DNA of 64,000 bases from Rhizobium sp. AQ_MP (GTDB taxonomy: Bacteria > Pseudomonadota > Alphaproteobacteria > Rhizobiales > Rhizobiaceae), in assembly GCF_014237835.1 (NCBI RefSeq), contig NZ_JACJVI010000010.1, positions 62,001-126,000 of the forward strand. The letters are read 5' to 3'. The translations under genes were made by a program, and so were the position numbers. The notes under the pieces are model-generated. The model had not been told where the DNA came from and ran no database searches. It saw only the letters and a program-made list of their open reading frames with translations. This document shows positions 48,029 to 56,816 of this stretch, in pieces (the first letter of the stretch is position 1; the number at the start of each line of letters is the position of its first letter).

Positions 48029-49297
48029 TCAGGCTTGTGCGGCAGCGGACTTGCCGCTCTTTTCGAGAACCGCCTCGGTGATCGAATTCGGGATGCGCCT
48101 TGGCGTCTCGAACAGGCCGAGCAGCGGCATGATCACGAGGAAGAAGCCGAAGTAGTAGGCAGTGCCGACCTGTGACAGGATGACGTAGATGCCTTCTGCG
48201 GGCATGGCGCCAAGCCAGCCGAGCAGCAGCGAATTCGCCACGAAGATCCAGAAGAACAGCTTGTACCACGGGCGGTACACGGCCGAACGGACCTTCGAGG
48301 TGTCGAGCCAGGGCAGGAAGAACAGCACGATGATCGCACCAAACATCACGAGAACGCCGCCGAGCTTCGAGTCGATGAACAGAACGTCGAAGGTGATGGC
48401 GCGCAGCATGGCGTAGAACGGCAGGAAGTACCATTCCGGAACGATGTGAGCAGGTGTCTTCAGCGAGTCAGCCGGGATGTAGTTGTCCGGATGGCCGAGG
48501 TAGTTCGGCATATAGAAGATGAAGTAGGCGAAGACCAGCAGGAAGACCGAGAGACCGAGTGCATCCTTCAGCGTCGCATAAGGCGTGAACGGAACGGTAT
48601 CGGTCTTGGACTTGACTTCGACGCCCGTCGGGTTGGTCTGACCGGTGACGTGCAGGGCCCAGACGTGCAGGATGACGACGCCCGCGATCATGAACGGGAG
48701 CAGGTAATGCAGCGCAAAGAAGCGGTTCAGCGTCGGATTGTCGACCGCAAAGCCGCCGAGCAGGAACTGCTGGATGGTTTCGCCGACGAACGGGAAGGCG
48801 GTGAAGAAGCCGGTGATAACGGTTGCACCCCAGAAGGACATCTGACCCCAAGGCAGAACATAGCCCATGAAGGCGGTTGCCATCATCAGGAGGAAGATCA
48901 CCACACCGAGGATCCAGAGGATTTCGCGCGGCGCCTTATAGGAACCGTAGTAGAGGCCACGGGCAATGTGCAGGTAGACGGCGATAAAGAAGAAGGATGC
49001 GCCGTTGGCATGCATGTAACGCAGAAGCCAACCATTGTTGACGTCGCGCATGATCTTTTCGACCGAGTTGAAGGCAACGGTCGTCTCGGCGGCATAATGC
49101 ATGGCAAGCACGACACCGGTCAGGATCTGCACCAGCAGCATGACGCTGAGCATGCCACCGAAGGTATAGGCATAGTTCAGGTTGCGGGGAACCGGATAGG
49201 CAACAAAGCTGTCATACATCAGACGCGGCAGCGGCAGGCGCGCATCAATCCACTTTTCGACGCCGGTGGACGGCTGGTAACTCGAATGGCCACTCAT
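48029..49297 (-). CDS. petB: Cytochrome b of the bc1 complex
   Basis: A 422-residue membrane protein with eight helices that holds both b haems and the two quinone sites. Haem-ligand histidines are in [26 protein letters not shown] and [23 protein letters not shown], and the Qo motif [13 protein letters not shown] is intact. In Bradyrhizobium b and c1 are fused (fbcH); here they are separate. It lies 14 bp after petA. Confidence 0.97.
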   Translation of the reverse strand: MSGHSSYQPSTGVEKWIDARLPLPRLMYDSFVAYPVPRNLNYAYTFGGMLSVMLLVQILTGVVLAMHYAAETTVAFNSVEKIMRDVNNGWLLRYMHANGASFFFIAVYLHIARGLYYGSYKAPREILWILGVVIFLLMMATAFMGYVLPWGQMSFWGATVITGFFTAFPFVGETIQQFLLGGFAVDNPTLNRFFALHYLLPFMIAGVVILHVWALHVTGQTNPTGVEVKSKTDTVPFTPYATLKDALGLSVFLLVFAYFIFYMPNYLGHPDNYIPADSLKTPAHIVPEWYFLPFYAMLRAITFDVLFIDSKLGGVLVMFGAIIVLFFLPWLDTSKVRSAVYRPWYKLFFWIFVANSLLLGWLGAMPAEGIYVILSQVGTAYYFGFFLVIMPLLGLFETPRRIPNSITEAVLEKSGKSAAAQA

Positions 49298-49311
49298 CTT
49301 GTCTGATCCCC

Positions 49312-49890
49312 TCAGCCGATCTTGATGACAGTGTCGGATGTGAATGCGAAGGTCGGTACCGGCAGGTTGGCCGGTGCGGGACCCTTGCGGATACGGCCCG
49401 CCGTATCGTAGTGCGAGCCGTGGCAGGGACAGAACCAGCCACCGAAATCGCCGGCCTGACCGAGCGGGACGCAGCCCAGATGGGTGCAGGAACCGATCAT
49501 GACGATCCAGTTTTCCTTGCCCTCGCCAGCCGAGCGAGCAAGGTCGGTCGCCTCTGCCGAAGCATCGATATTGGCGTTGCGGGCAACCGGGTCCTTGAGG
49601 TCAGCCATCTGAACGGCCTTGGCCTCTTCGACTTCCTTGTCCGTACGGTTGCGAATGAAGACCGGCTTGCCGCGCCACTTGACCGTCAGCGACATGCCAG
49701 GCTCAAGCGCAGACACGTCCACTTCGATCGAAGCGAGCGCGAGCGTCGATGCATCCGGACGCATCTGATCGATGAACGGCCAGGCGAACGAGGCCGCACC
49801 GACCGCACCGGCCATACCGGTCACCATGTAGAGAAAGTCGCGGCGCGTAGGCTCGCCCGCTTGATTAGTCGTTGTCTCGTGTTCGCTCAC
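49312..49890 (-). CDS. petA: Rieske iron-sulfur subunit of the bc1 complex
   Basis: A 192-residue protein: a Tat-type signal/anchor [22 protein letters not shown] (about 16-37) and a Rieske domain whose [2Fe-2S] ligands are in CTHLGC and CPCHGSHYD. The start is taken as GTG 49890, giving MSEHETTT; an alternative GTG lies two codons upstream with GAGGA closer to ideal spacing. First gene of the petABC operon. Confidence 0.95.
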   Translation of the reverse strand: MSEHETTTNQAGEPTRRDFLYMVTGMAGAVGAASFAWPFIDQMRPDASTLALASIEVDVSALEPGMSLTVKWRGKPVFIRNRTDKEVEEAKAVQMADLKDPVARNANIDASAEATDLARSAGEGKENWIVMIGSCTHLGCVPLGQAGDFGGWFCPCHGSHYDTAGRIRKGPAPANLPVPTFAFTSDTVIKIG

Positions 49891-50161
49891 GGTCACTTTT
49901 TCCTCTCGCAATCCTGCGACACACCGCATTTGCCCCCGCAGCGGGAATCACAATGCGGCCACGGAGCAGCCACAGATTCCCCGCCAGATTGGCGCGTTCT
50001 AAGCCCGATAATCTATTCTGTCCAGTCTTCAGCCGACAAGGAGCCACGATGTCGCGGATTTCCCGGATACCATCCCCAATTGCTTGATTTAACGCAAGTG
50101 TGAGCGGCAGATCATCAAGCAATGCAGTGATTTGGCAAAAGCGTTGCGCGTGCAGAACCGC

Positions 50162-52033
50162 TCATGCCGTGACCAGTTCGCTGCGCGTATCGAGGAACCC
50201 GCCGGATTGCCGGCTCCAGAGCTCCGAATAGAGGCCTCCGAGTTCGACGAGTTCCCTGTGTGTGCCCTGCTCGATGATCCGGCCCTTGTCCATGACGACG
50301 AGGCGGTCGAGCGCGGCGATGGTCGACAGGCGGTGGGCGATGGCGAGCACAGTCTTGCCCTGCATCAGCCGGTCGAGATTGGACTGGATCGCCGCCTCAA
50401 CCTCCGAGTCGAGAGCCGAGGTCGCTTCGTCAAGCACCAGGATCGGCGCGTCCTTGAGCATCACGCGGGCAATGGCGATACGCTGTCGTTGGCCGCCGGA
50501 CAGTTTGACGCCGCGCTCGCCGACATGCGCGTCGAAGCCCTTGCGGCCGCGCTGGTCTTCCAGCCGCTGGATGAAATCGAGGGCTTCGGCACGTTCGGCG
50601 GCTTTCAGCAGTTGCTCTTCCGTCGCCTCCTCGCGACCGAAGAGGATATTGTCGCGGATCGAGCGATGCAGAAGAGCGGTATCCTGGGTGACCATGCCGA
50701 TCTGCGAGCGCAGGCTCTCCTGTGTCACAGCGGAAATGTCCTGGCCATCGATCAGGATCCGGCCGCCCTCGAGGTCGTAGAAGCGCAGGAGCAGGTTGAC
50801 CAGCGTCGACTTGCCCGCTCCCGAGCGCCCGACGATACCGACCTTCTCGCCCGGCTCGATGGTCAGGGTGAGATGATCGATCGCCCCTTTCTTGCGGCCG
50901 TAATGGAACGTGACATCTTCGAAACGGATCTCCGGCGATTTCACCTCTAGCTTCGTCGCTCCAGGCCTGTCGGTCAGTCCGATCGGCTTTGCCACCAGCT
51001 CGGCCGAGTTCTGGATCGTGCCGATATTGCGCATGATGCCGTTGAGCTGAGTCATCATCCGTCCGAGCAGCATGTTGAGACGCAGCACAAGACCGAGCGT
51101 GAAGGCCACGCCACCGGCCGTGACCGCGCCCGCAAACCAGAGCTCGACGGACAAGAGCCCCACCATGAGGATCATCACGCCGGACAGGATCGCAAGCGAG
51201 GCCCGCACACCGGTCAAAAGCCGCGCGAAGGGCCGGAGCGTATCCTGGAACCGGTCGAAACCGGCACGGATATAGTGGTCGTTCTGCCGCTCGCGGGCAA
51301 AGAGCTTCAGCGTCTGGATGTTCGAATAGCTGTCGACCAGCCGACCGTTCAGCATCGAGGATGCCTCGGCCGTCTGCTTGGCATGATGGCGGATCTTCGG
51401 CACGAAATAGCGCGCCAGCATCAGGAAGATCGCCACCCAGGCGCCGATGATAGCGGCCAGCCGCCAGTCGAGCTGCGCCACCAGCGCCATGGTCGAGACC
51501 GTGTAGATCACCATGAACCAGACGACCTGCAGCAGCGAGGTCAGCAGATCCCCGGTGGATTGCCCCGCCGACCAAACCTTGGTGACGATGCGCCCGGCAA
51601 AATCATTCTGGAAGAAGGAGAGCGACTGGCGTGCCACATGGGCATGCGCCTGCCAGCGGACGAGATTGAAGAAGTTGAGGACAATCACCTGTTCTTCGAC
51701 CAGGGCCCCGATCGTCACGACGATGAAGCGCCCGATCAGCACGATCAGCGCCATCGCCAGGAGTTCGCCGCCATGGGCGGCAATCAGCCCGTCCCAGCCC
51801 GCCTCCTTCGGCACTGTGTCGAGAAGGTCGACAAGCCGCCCGACAAACCAGAAAAGACCCGCTTCCAGCATGGCCACCGCCCCGCCGAAGATCGCCATCA
51901 GGAAGAAGGCCATCTTCGCCTGGCTCACATAGAACCAGACAAACCCCCACGTGTTTTCCGGCGGCCGAAGGTTGTCGGTCCGGGCAAAGGGATCGAGCCA
52001 GTTCTCGAAGAGGCGGGCGATAGCTTGAAACAT
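50162..52033 (-). CDS. ABC exporter 1, fused permease and ATPase
   Basis: A 623-residue half-transporter of the MsbA/multidrug type: six helices (about 30-310) and a C-terminal ATPase with Walker A GIVGRSGAGKSTLVN, signature LSGGQRQRIAIARVML, Walker B PILVLDEATSALD and H-loop IAHRLST. ATG 52033 precedes MFQAIARLFENWLDPF; the longer frame is not supported. It would work as a dimer to export a hydrophobic compound or lipid. A close paralogue is at 56817-58700. Substrate unknown. Confidence 0.92.
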   Translation of the reverse strand: MFQAIARLFENWLDPFARTDNLRPPENTWGFVWFYVSQAKMAFFLMAIFGGAVAMLEAGLFWFVGRLVDLLDTVPKEAGWDGLIAAHGGELLAMALIVLIGRFIVVTIGALVEEQVIVLNFFNLVRWQAHAHVARQSLSFFQNDFAGRIVTKVWSAGQSTGDLLTSLLQVVWFMVIYTVSTMALVAQLDWRLAAIIGAWVAIFLMLARYFVPKIRHHAKQTAEASSMLNGRLVDSYSNIQTLKLFARERQNDHYIRAGFDRFQDTLRPFARLLTGVRASLAILSGVMILMVGLLSVELWFAGAVTAGGVAFTLGLVLRLNMLLGRMMTQLNGIMRNIGTIQNSAELVAKPIGLTDRPGATKLEVKSPEIRFEDVTFHYGRKKGAIDHLTLTIEPGEKVGIVGRSGAGKSTLVNLLLRFYDLEGGRILIDGQDISAVTQESLRSQIGMVTQDTALLHRSIRDNILFGREEATEEQLLKAAERAEALDFIQRLEDQRGRKGFDAHVGERGVKLSGGQRQRIAIARVMLKDAPILVLDEATSALDSEVEAAIQSNLDRLMQGKTVLAIAHRLSTIAALDRLVVMDKGRIIEQGTHRELVELGGLYSELWSRQSGGFLDTRSELVTA

Positions 52034-52137
52034 GACAAGCGATATAGGCCGATTGCCGGCAAGGGCAAAGCCTGAAACGCGATGGGACCGCATTACAAAT
52101 TGCTCACCTGCTCAGGCACCGTGAATGAGCCGGATGG

Positions 52138-53154
52138 TCAACCTGCACGACGCCCATACAGCGCTTCGTAGCGGCGGATGGTGGCCGGATCGACCGACAC
52201 CTCGGCAAACACTGGCATGGGGCTTTCTGTCAGCGCTGCCTTTTGCAGCGACTGGCGCGCTGCACCGTAAAGCTGCGCAGCCAGGACCGGGCGATGGGTG
52301 CGCGCACATCCGAAACGGCAGGCGAGCTTCGGCATGGAGGGGATCGAACGCCGGGCAACGGTCTCGGCATCCTTCACCACCCGCGTGATCTTCTCGCTGA
52401 GTTGCGCCAGGTAGGTCTCGCTGCTCGCACCGACAAGCAGGCCCAGTTCGTCCGGCGCGGTCCAGTAGGCGGTATCGTTCTTCTCGATCAGTCGGTGAGT
52501 GAAGCGAGCCAGGGTGTTCTTCAGATAGTCGCCGACCTTGGAGAGACCGCTGCGGCTGAGCGGTTCGAGCCCGTCGATGTGGCAGAGCATCAGGCTCAGC
52601 CCCTCCTCCGGCACCCCTTCCCTGCACAACGCGTCAAGCCGGGCTTCGAGACCTCCATAGTCCGGCAGGCCGAAGGAGAGCTGCGCTGTCAGATGGTCCT
52701 GCGCTGCAAGATCCTGGGGTTCCGGCGTGGTGAGGCGGGAGATCGCCTGCAGCGCCTCGATGCATTGGCGGACCTGCCCGTCAAGAGCGGCCAGGGTCTC
52801 GTACTCGCCCTCCTTCGCCTCGACGACGGCAATCGTGCCGCCCTCGAGCCTGCGGAGAAAACCATCGAGGGCACCGAGCGTTTCATCGCTTGAAGCGCGC
52901 AGCGCGGCAATCAGTGGCCGATCAGGGAAAAACCGATGCGCAAGCATCGAAAGCGACGCCTGGCTGACCGGTTTCGGCAGGGCAAGGAAGGCCTCGCGCA
53001 GCGTTTTGTCCCGCCCGATCAGAACCTCGAAGATCAGTTCGAAATTGCGCGGTGTAAGGTCGAGCCTGTTCTTGCTCAGGAATCCCACCGCCTTGCGGCC
53101 GATGTTTTCGGCCTCTCTGGCATGCGGGGCTGTGCGATCAGCGAAGTTTGACAT
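52138..53154 (-). CDS. Degenerate GGDEF-domain protein
   Basis: A 338-residue soluble protein. The N-terminal ~60 residues (NIGRKAVGFLSKNRLDLTPRNFELIFEVLIGRD) resemble the helical region preceding GGDEF in many alphaproteobacterial cyclases (TPxNYELxY). A central helical segment follows. From about residue 185 the pattern LMLCHIDGLEPLSRSGLSKVGDYLKNTLARF, then TAYWTAPDELGLLVG, then an 80-residue tail, follows the GGDEF fold, but the signature reads APDEL, so no cyclase activity is expected. GGAGG lies eight bases before ATG 53154. It may bind c-di-GMP or act as a scaffold; the identification is inference. Confidence 0.6.
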   Translation of the reverse strand: MSNFADRTAPHAREAENIGRKAVGFLSKNRLDLTPRNFELIFEVLIGRDKTLREAFLALPKPVSQASLSMLAHRFFPDRPLIAALRASSDETLGALDGFLRRLEGGTIAVVEAKEGEYETLAALDGQVRQCIEALQAISRLTTPEPQDLAAQDHLTAQLSFGLPDYGGLEARLDALCREGVPEEGLSLMLCHIDGLEPLSRSGLSKVGDYLKNTLARFTHRLIEKNDTAYWTAPDELGLLVGASSETYLAQLSEKITRVVKDAETVARRSIPSMPKLACRFGCARTHRPVLAAQLYGAARQSLQKAALTESPMPVFAEVSVDPATIRRYEALYGRRAG

Positions 53155-53271
53155 GGGATGCACCTCCGCCGGGTGTTCCGGTCAAAACAGGCTACGCCCC
53201 AAATCGAAACCGATCGTTTCGGAGATCGCTAAAATGCAACGGGCCAGATACCTCGGCCGTCACCGCTAATC

Positions 53272-53694
53272 TCACCGCGTGTAGCGCGTCAGATAGATGC
53301 CCGTCAGGATCAGGGCCACACCTGCCGGTTGGCCGATATGGAACTCCGCCGTGCCACGCCCGAGATCGATCAGAAGGCCAGTGATCATCTGCCCGCCGAT
53401 GATCAGAAGACCGGAGCGGGCCGCACCGATCCGCGGGAAGACATAGGAACTGATCACAACGAAGCAGGCCCCGATGACACCGCCGGTGAGATAGAAGAAC
53501 GGCACGTCGGCAATCAGCGGCAGGCCGATCCGATGAAAGGCAAGCACATAGACGGACAGCAGCAGGAAGCCGATCCAGTGGTTCCAGGCCGAGGCCGCAA
53601 AGGCGCCGCGATCCATGGTGAGACGCCCGTTGATCGAACGGCTCATGCCGACGGCCGCCCCGCCGACGAGCGCGATCATGACAGCACCCAGCAT
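53272..53694 (-). CDS. DUF606/YdcZ-type DMT transporter subunit B
   Basis: A 140-residue protein with five hydrophobic helices, DUF606 (YdcZ) subfamily of the drug/metabolite transporter superfamily: LVGGAAVGMSRSINGRL, WNHWIGFLLLSVYVLAF, YLTGGVIGACFVVISSYVFPRIGAA and GQMITGLLIDL. Its ATG abuts the upstream stop (TAA-ATG), so it pairs with the next gene. Such five-helix proteins are thought to work as heterodimers of opposite topology. Substrate unknown. Confidence 0.87.
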   Translation of the reverse strand: MLGAVMIALVGGAAVGMSRSINGRLTMDRGAFAASAWNHWIGFLLLSVYVLAFHRIGLPLIADVPFFYLTGGVIGACFVVISSYVFPRIGAARSGLLIIGGQMITGLLIDLGRGTAEFHIGQPAGVALILTGIYLTRYTR

Positions 53695-54159
53695 TTACGG
53701 CCCCTTCGAGAAGATGAGAAGCGCACTGCCGCCGATCACGCAGATCGTCGCCAGAAAGTCGAAGCGGTTCAGCTTGCGCCGCGGCGTGCCGAAGAGCCCG
53801 AACTGGTCGGAAACGAGTCCGAACAGGATCTGGCCGACAAGCAGCAGCGAAAGACCACCGGCCAGAGCCAGTTCCGAATTGACGGCAATCGAGCTGAGGG
53901 CGACGGCAAAGGCGCCGGGTGCGCCTCCGAGATAGGACCAGAGCGGCGCCTTTCCGTTGGCCGTAAGACGTCCTGTCCGGCGCGCCACCGCCCCATTGGC
54001 GATCATGAGCAGGAACGCCACGAAGCCGCCCACGCCATGCACCACCCAGGAAGCCGTAAACGGTGTCGTCAGCGCCGCAAGCCCGCTGTTGATGGTCACC
54101 ATGACGGCAAGCAGGGCGCCGGCAAGAATGGCCCAGATCCAGTCGATATATTTCAGCAT
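53695..54159 (-). CDS. DUF606/YdcZ-type DMT transporter subunit A
   Basis: A 154-residue five-helix membrane protein, paralogous to the next gene: ILAGALLAVMVTINSGLAAL, SWVVHGVGGFVAFLLM, YLGGAPGAFAVALSSIAVNSELALAGGLSLLLVGQILFGLVSDQFG. First of the two-gene unit. The 268-bp palindromic element ends 20 bp upstream, so the promoter of this pair must lie in or beyond it. Confidence 0.87.
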   Translation of the reverse strand: MLKYIDWIWAILAGALLAVMVTINSGLAALTTPFTASWVVHGVGGFVAFLLMIANGAVARRTGRLTANGKAPLWSYLGGAPGAFAVALSSIAVNSELALAGGLSLLLVGQILFGLVSDQFGLFGTPRRKLNRFDFLATICVIGGSALLIFSKGP

Positions 54160-54179
54160 GTCACTCCAGAAGTCCCGCC

Positions 54180-54447
54180 TAATACCAAGTGTCCATGATA
54201 GGAATCGATAGGATGGCGTATTGTTGGTTTCTGGCTAGGCGCGGCGCGCCGGGCGATGCTGTCGCATCGGCCAAGCGGCGCAACAACGCCAGGGGCCCAC
54301 AATACGCCACCTTTGGTCGGCTTCCCGCCCGTTCTGGCGTGGTCGAGCTCCTTGACCGATGCGACAGCATCGCTCTTCGGACCTCTCCTAGACAGAAAGG
54401 GCGGTCGAGCCGATCCTATGGGTTCCTATCATCGACACTTGGTATAA
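54180..54447. repeat. 268-bp palindromic intergenic element, copy 2
   Basis: Same length and about 94% identical to the copy at 18152. Left end TAATACCAAGTGTC, right end GACACTTGGTATAA, so the outermost two bases of the right arm differ from copy 1. In the internal stem GGCGTATTG pairs with CAATACGCC, where copy 1 has GGCTTATTG with CAATAAGCC: a T:A pair has become G:C on both arms. The 16-bp stem GATGCTGTCGCATCGG / CCGATGCGACAGCATC is perfect here. It lies between a chemoreceptor gene and the DUF606 pair, both on the minus strand. Confidence 0.9.
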
Positions 54448-54567
54448 ACGCCGCGCCTCACTGTTTTCCGTCGTGCCAGCGCATACGCCTCCTACGACAG
54501 GTTGAACAAGCCAATTCGGCTGATGCACCGATCAGCGGTGGCGATGCAAGCAGGATGTCGAAACCAA

Positions 54568-54592
54568 GAGCGGGGCGTTCCCTGCCCCGCTC
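54568..54592 (-). terminator. Terminator of the chemoreceptor gene
   Basis: GAGCGGGGC / GCCCCGCTC with a seven-base loop, 28 bases after the stop; on the minus strand it is followed by TTGGTTTC, a weak T tract. Confidence 0.65.
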
Positions 54593-54620
54593 CCGTCTGT
54601 CTTGACCGCGCGCCACGGCC

Positions 54621-56543
54621 TCAGAATTGCGACCAGTCGGCCTTCAGGGCTGCATTCCCATTGAAGGCTCTGGCGGTTGTTTCCCCCCGGCCTCGGCCAG
54701 GCAAAACCTGGGACGCAAGAGCAGAAGAGGACATCGCTGCCCGCGCCACGACCGGGCGATGGGCCTCCTCGTCCAGACGGAACTGCCCGAGCAGTCTTGT
54801 CAGTGCGCTCGCCTGCTGCGCCAGGCCGTGGCAGGCTGCCGTCGACTGCTCCACCATGGCGGCATTCTTCTGCGTGCCCTGGTCCATCAGATTGACGGCC
54901 GAATTGATTTCGCCAAGTCCGGTCGATTGCTCCCGCGCAGACGTGACGATCGCCGAAACATTCTGATTGATCTGCCGCACCTCTTCGACGATCGCCTCGA
55001 GTGCCTTGCCCGTTTCGCCGACCAGGGCAACGCCATGACGCACCTGCTCGCCGGACACGGTGATCAGGCCCTTAATCTCCTTCGCCGCACCCGCCGACCG
55101 CTGGGCAAGCTCGCGGACCTCCTGGGCAACGACCGCAAATCCCTTGCCGGCCTCTCCGGCGCGTGCAGCCTCGACACCGGCATTGAGTGCCAGCAGGTTG
55201 GTCTGGAAAGCGATCTCGTCGATCACACCGATGATGTTGGAAATCTCGCTCGAGGACCTCTCGATCGCGTGCATCGCATCCACCGCCCGGCGCACCACCT
55301 CGCCGGATCGCTCGGCACCGGCACGCGTCCGCGACACGAGATCGCCCGCCTCCTCGGCGCGCAATGCGCTGTCCTTGACGGCGGTGGTCACTTCCTCCAG
55401 AGCCGCTGCCGTCTGTTCGACGGACGCGGCCTGCTGCTCGGTCCGCTTGGACAGATCATCGGCAGCCGCCAGCATCTCGCTGGCGCCGGCATCGATCGCC
55501 CGGGCATTGTCACCGACGGCGCGCATGGCATCACGCAGCCGCTCGACCGAGTGGTTGAAATTGACCCGCAAGGGATCGAGATGTTCCGCAAAGCTCTCGC
55601 CAAGCTCGACGGCGAGATCTCCGTCCGAAAGTCGCTGCAAGCCACCGGCGAGCCGCTCGACGGCAAACTGCACTTCGGCGGCCTCCCGCGTCTTCTGCTC
55701 TTCGCGACGCAGCCGCTCGCTTTCGCTAAGGCTGCGATTTTCGTCCGCCTGGCGTTCCAGAGCCGCCCGCTCAAGGGCGTTGTCACGGAAAACCGAAACG
55801 GCGGCGGCCATCTCGCCAATCTCGTCCTTGCGACTGGAGAACGGGATCGCGGCCTGCGTGTCGCCGCCGGCCAGCGCGCGCATCGCGCCGGTGATCGCCG
55901 AGACCGGACGCACCACACGCATGACAGAGAAAACCGCTGCCGCGAGCGCCATCAGTCCCGCGACGACGACCGCCGCAAGCGAAAGAGTGAGAGCCAGATC
56001 GCCAGACGCCTTCGCCTCCGCACCCAGCCTGTTTCCGATCTCGCGATTGATTTCGATGATCTCGCGCAGCCCCTGCCCGGCCGTGGCCGCGAGCGGAACC
56101 ATCTGAGCGATCGTCTCCTTGGCCTGATAGACCTTCGAAGCCAGCGCCTGCGTCACGAAACTTTCGCCGAGCACTTCATAGTCGGCAACCGTCTGCTTGA
56201 ACACATCGAAGCGCTGGCGCACTTCGGGCAGGACGATGACGGCATCAAAACGGGCAATGGCCGCATCGAGACGATCGCTCGCCGCTGTCAGGTCGTCGAC
56301 CAGCGTCTTCTTTTCTTGCGCGGTTGCAGCTGTCAGGATCATCAGGTTGAGACGGCGGACGTCGCCGAGCAGCGTGTCGATGTCGGCGATCATCAGAGAA
56401 CGCTCGAGACGCCCTCCAAGTCCTTCGATTTGTTCGCTCATGTCGCTGACCGAGCGAACCGCGATGGCCCCCTGGCTGAGAGAGACGACCACCATCAGGC
56501 CGAAAAGAGCCGGCAGGAGAAATTTGATCTTGAGATGTGTCAC
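54621..56543 (-). CDS. Methyl-accepting chemotaxis protein
   Basis: A 640-residue transmembrane chemoreceptor. Helices at about residues 6-28 and 190-213 flank a ~160-residue helical periplasmic sensor (four-helix-bundle type); HAMP repeats follow (about 214-345). The signalling domain has the hairpin tip [44 protein letters not shown]. The protein ends in DWSQF, a fit to the xWxxF pentapeptide that recruits CheR/CheB. The start is GTG 56543, giving [14 protein letters not shown], with only a weak ribosome-binding site. Ligand unknown. Confidence 0.9.
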   Translation of the reverse strand: MTHLKIKFLLPALFGLMVVVSLSQGAIAVRSVSDMSEQIEGLGGRLERSLMIADIDTLLGDVRRLNLMILTAATAQEKKTLVDDLTAASDRLDAAIARFDAVIVLPEVRQRFDVFKQTVADYEVLGESFVTQALASKVYQAKETIAQMVPLAATAGQGLREIIEINREIGNRLGAEAKASGDLALTLSLAAVVVAGLMALAAAVFSVMRVVRPVSAITGAMRALAGGDTQAAIPFSSRKDEIGEMAAAVSVFRDNALERAALERQADENRSLSESERLRREEQKTREAAEVQFAVERLAGGLQRLSDGDLAVELGESFAEHLDPLRVNFNHSVERLRDAMRAVGDNARAIDAGASEMLAAADDLSKRTEQQAASVEQTAAALEEVTTAVKDSALRAEEAGDLVSRTRAGAERSGEVVRRAVDAMHAIERSSSEISNIIGVIDEIAFQTNLLALNAGVEAARAGEAGKGFAVVAQEVRELAQRSAGAAKEIKGLITVSGEQVRHGVALVGETGKALEAIVEEVRQINQNVSAIVTSAREQSTGLGEINSAVNLMDQGTQKNAAMVEQSTAACHGLAQQASALTRLLGQFRLDEEAHRPVVARAAMSSSALASQVLPGRGRGETTARAFNGNAALKADWSQF

Positions 56544-56754
56544 GACGAAAATCCGGACTTGAAAAGGACATGGGCCGGGAAAATCCGGCCACCCTGCCTG
56601 ACAGTCGGCGTCTAACGAATGGTTACCCACCCGGGGGCATATCTGGCCTCGTCCCGCCGTTAACGGTAAACTCAACGGCTCGCCATCAACACGTCTCCAC
56701 CGTTGGCTGGCAGCAGTGAGCCAGCGCGGGACATCTGAGGCCTGTCAGAAACGA

Positions 56755-56778
56755 GAATGGGGCATCTCTGCCCCATTC
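56755..56778 (-). terminator. Terminator of ABC exporter 2
   Basis: GAATGGGGCA / TGCCCCATTC, a perfect 10-bp stem with a four-base loop, 39 bases after the stop codon on the minus strand and followed by TCGTTTC. Confidence 0.65.
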
Positions 56779-56816
56779 CGGTTACCTTGGCGAAATTACG
56801 TGGAGGCCAGGCGGCG

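Noticed and set aside
54627-56615. 662-codon open frame on the plus strand opposite the chemoreceptor gene
   Set aside because: It is rich in Arg/His/Gly with no motif and mirrors the high-GC codon bias of the real minus-strand gene.
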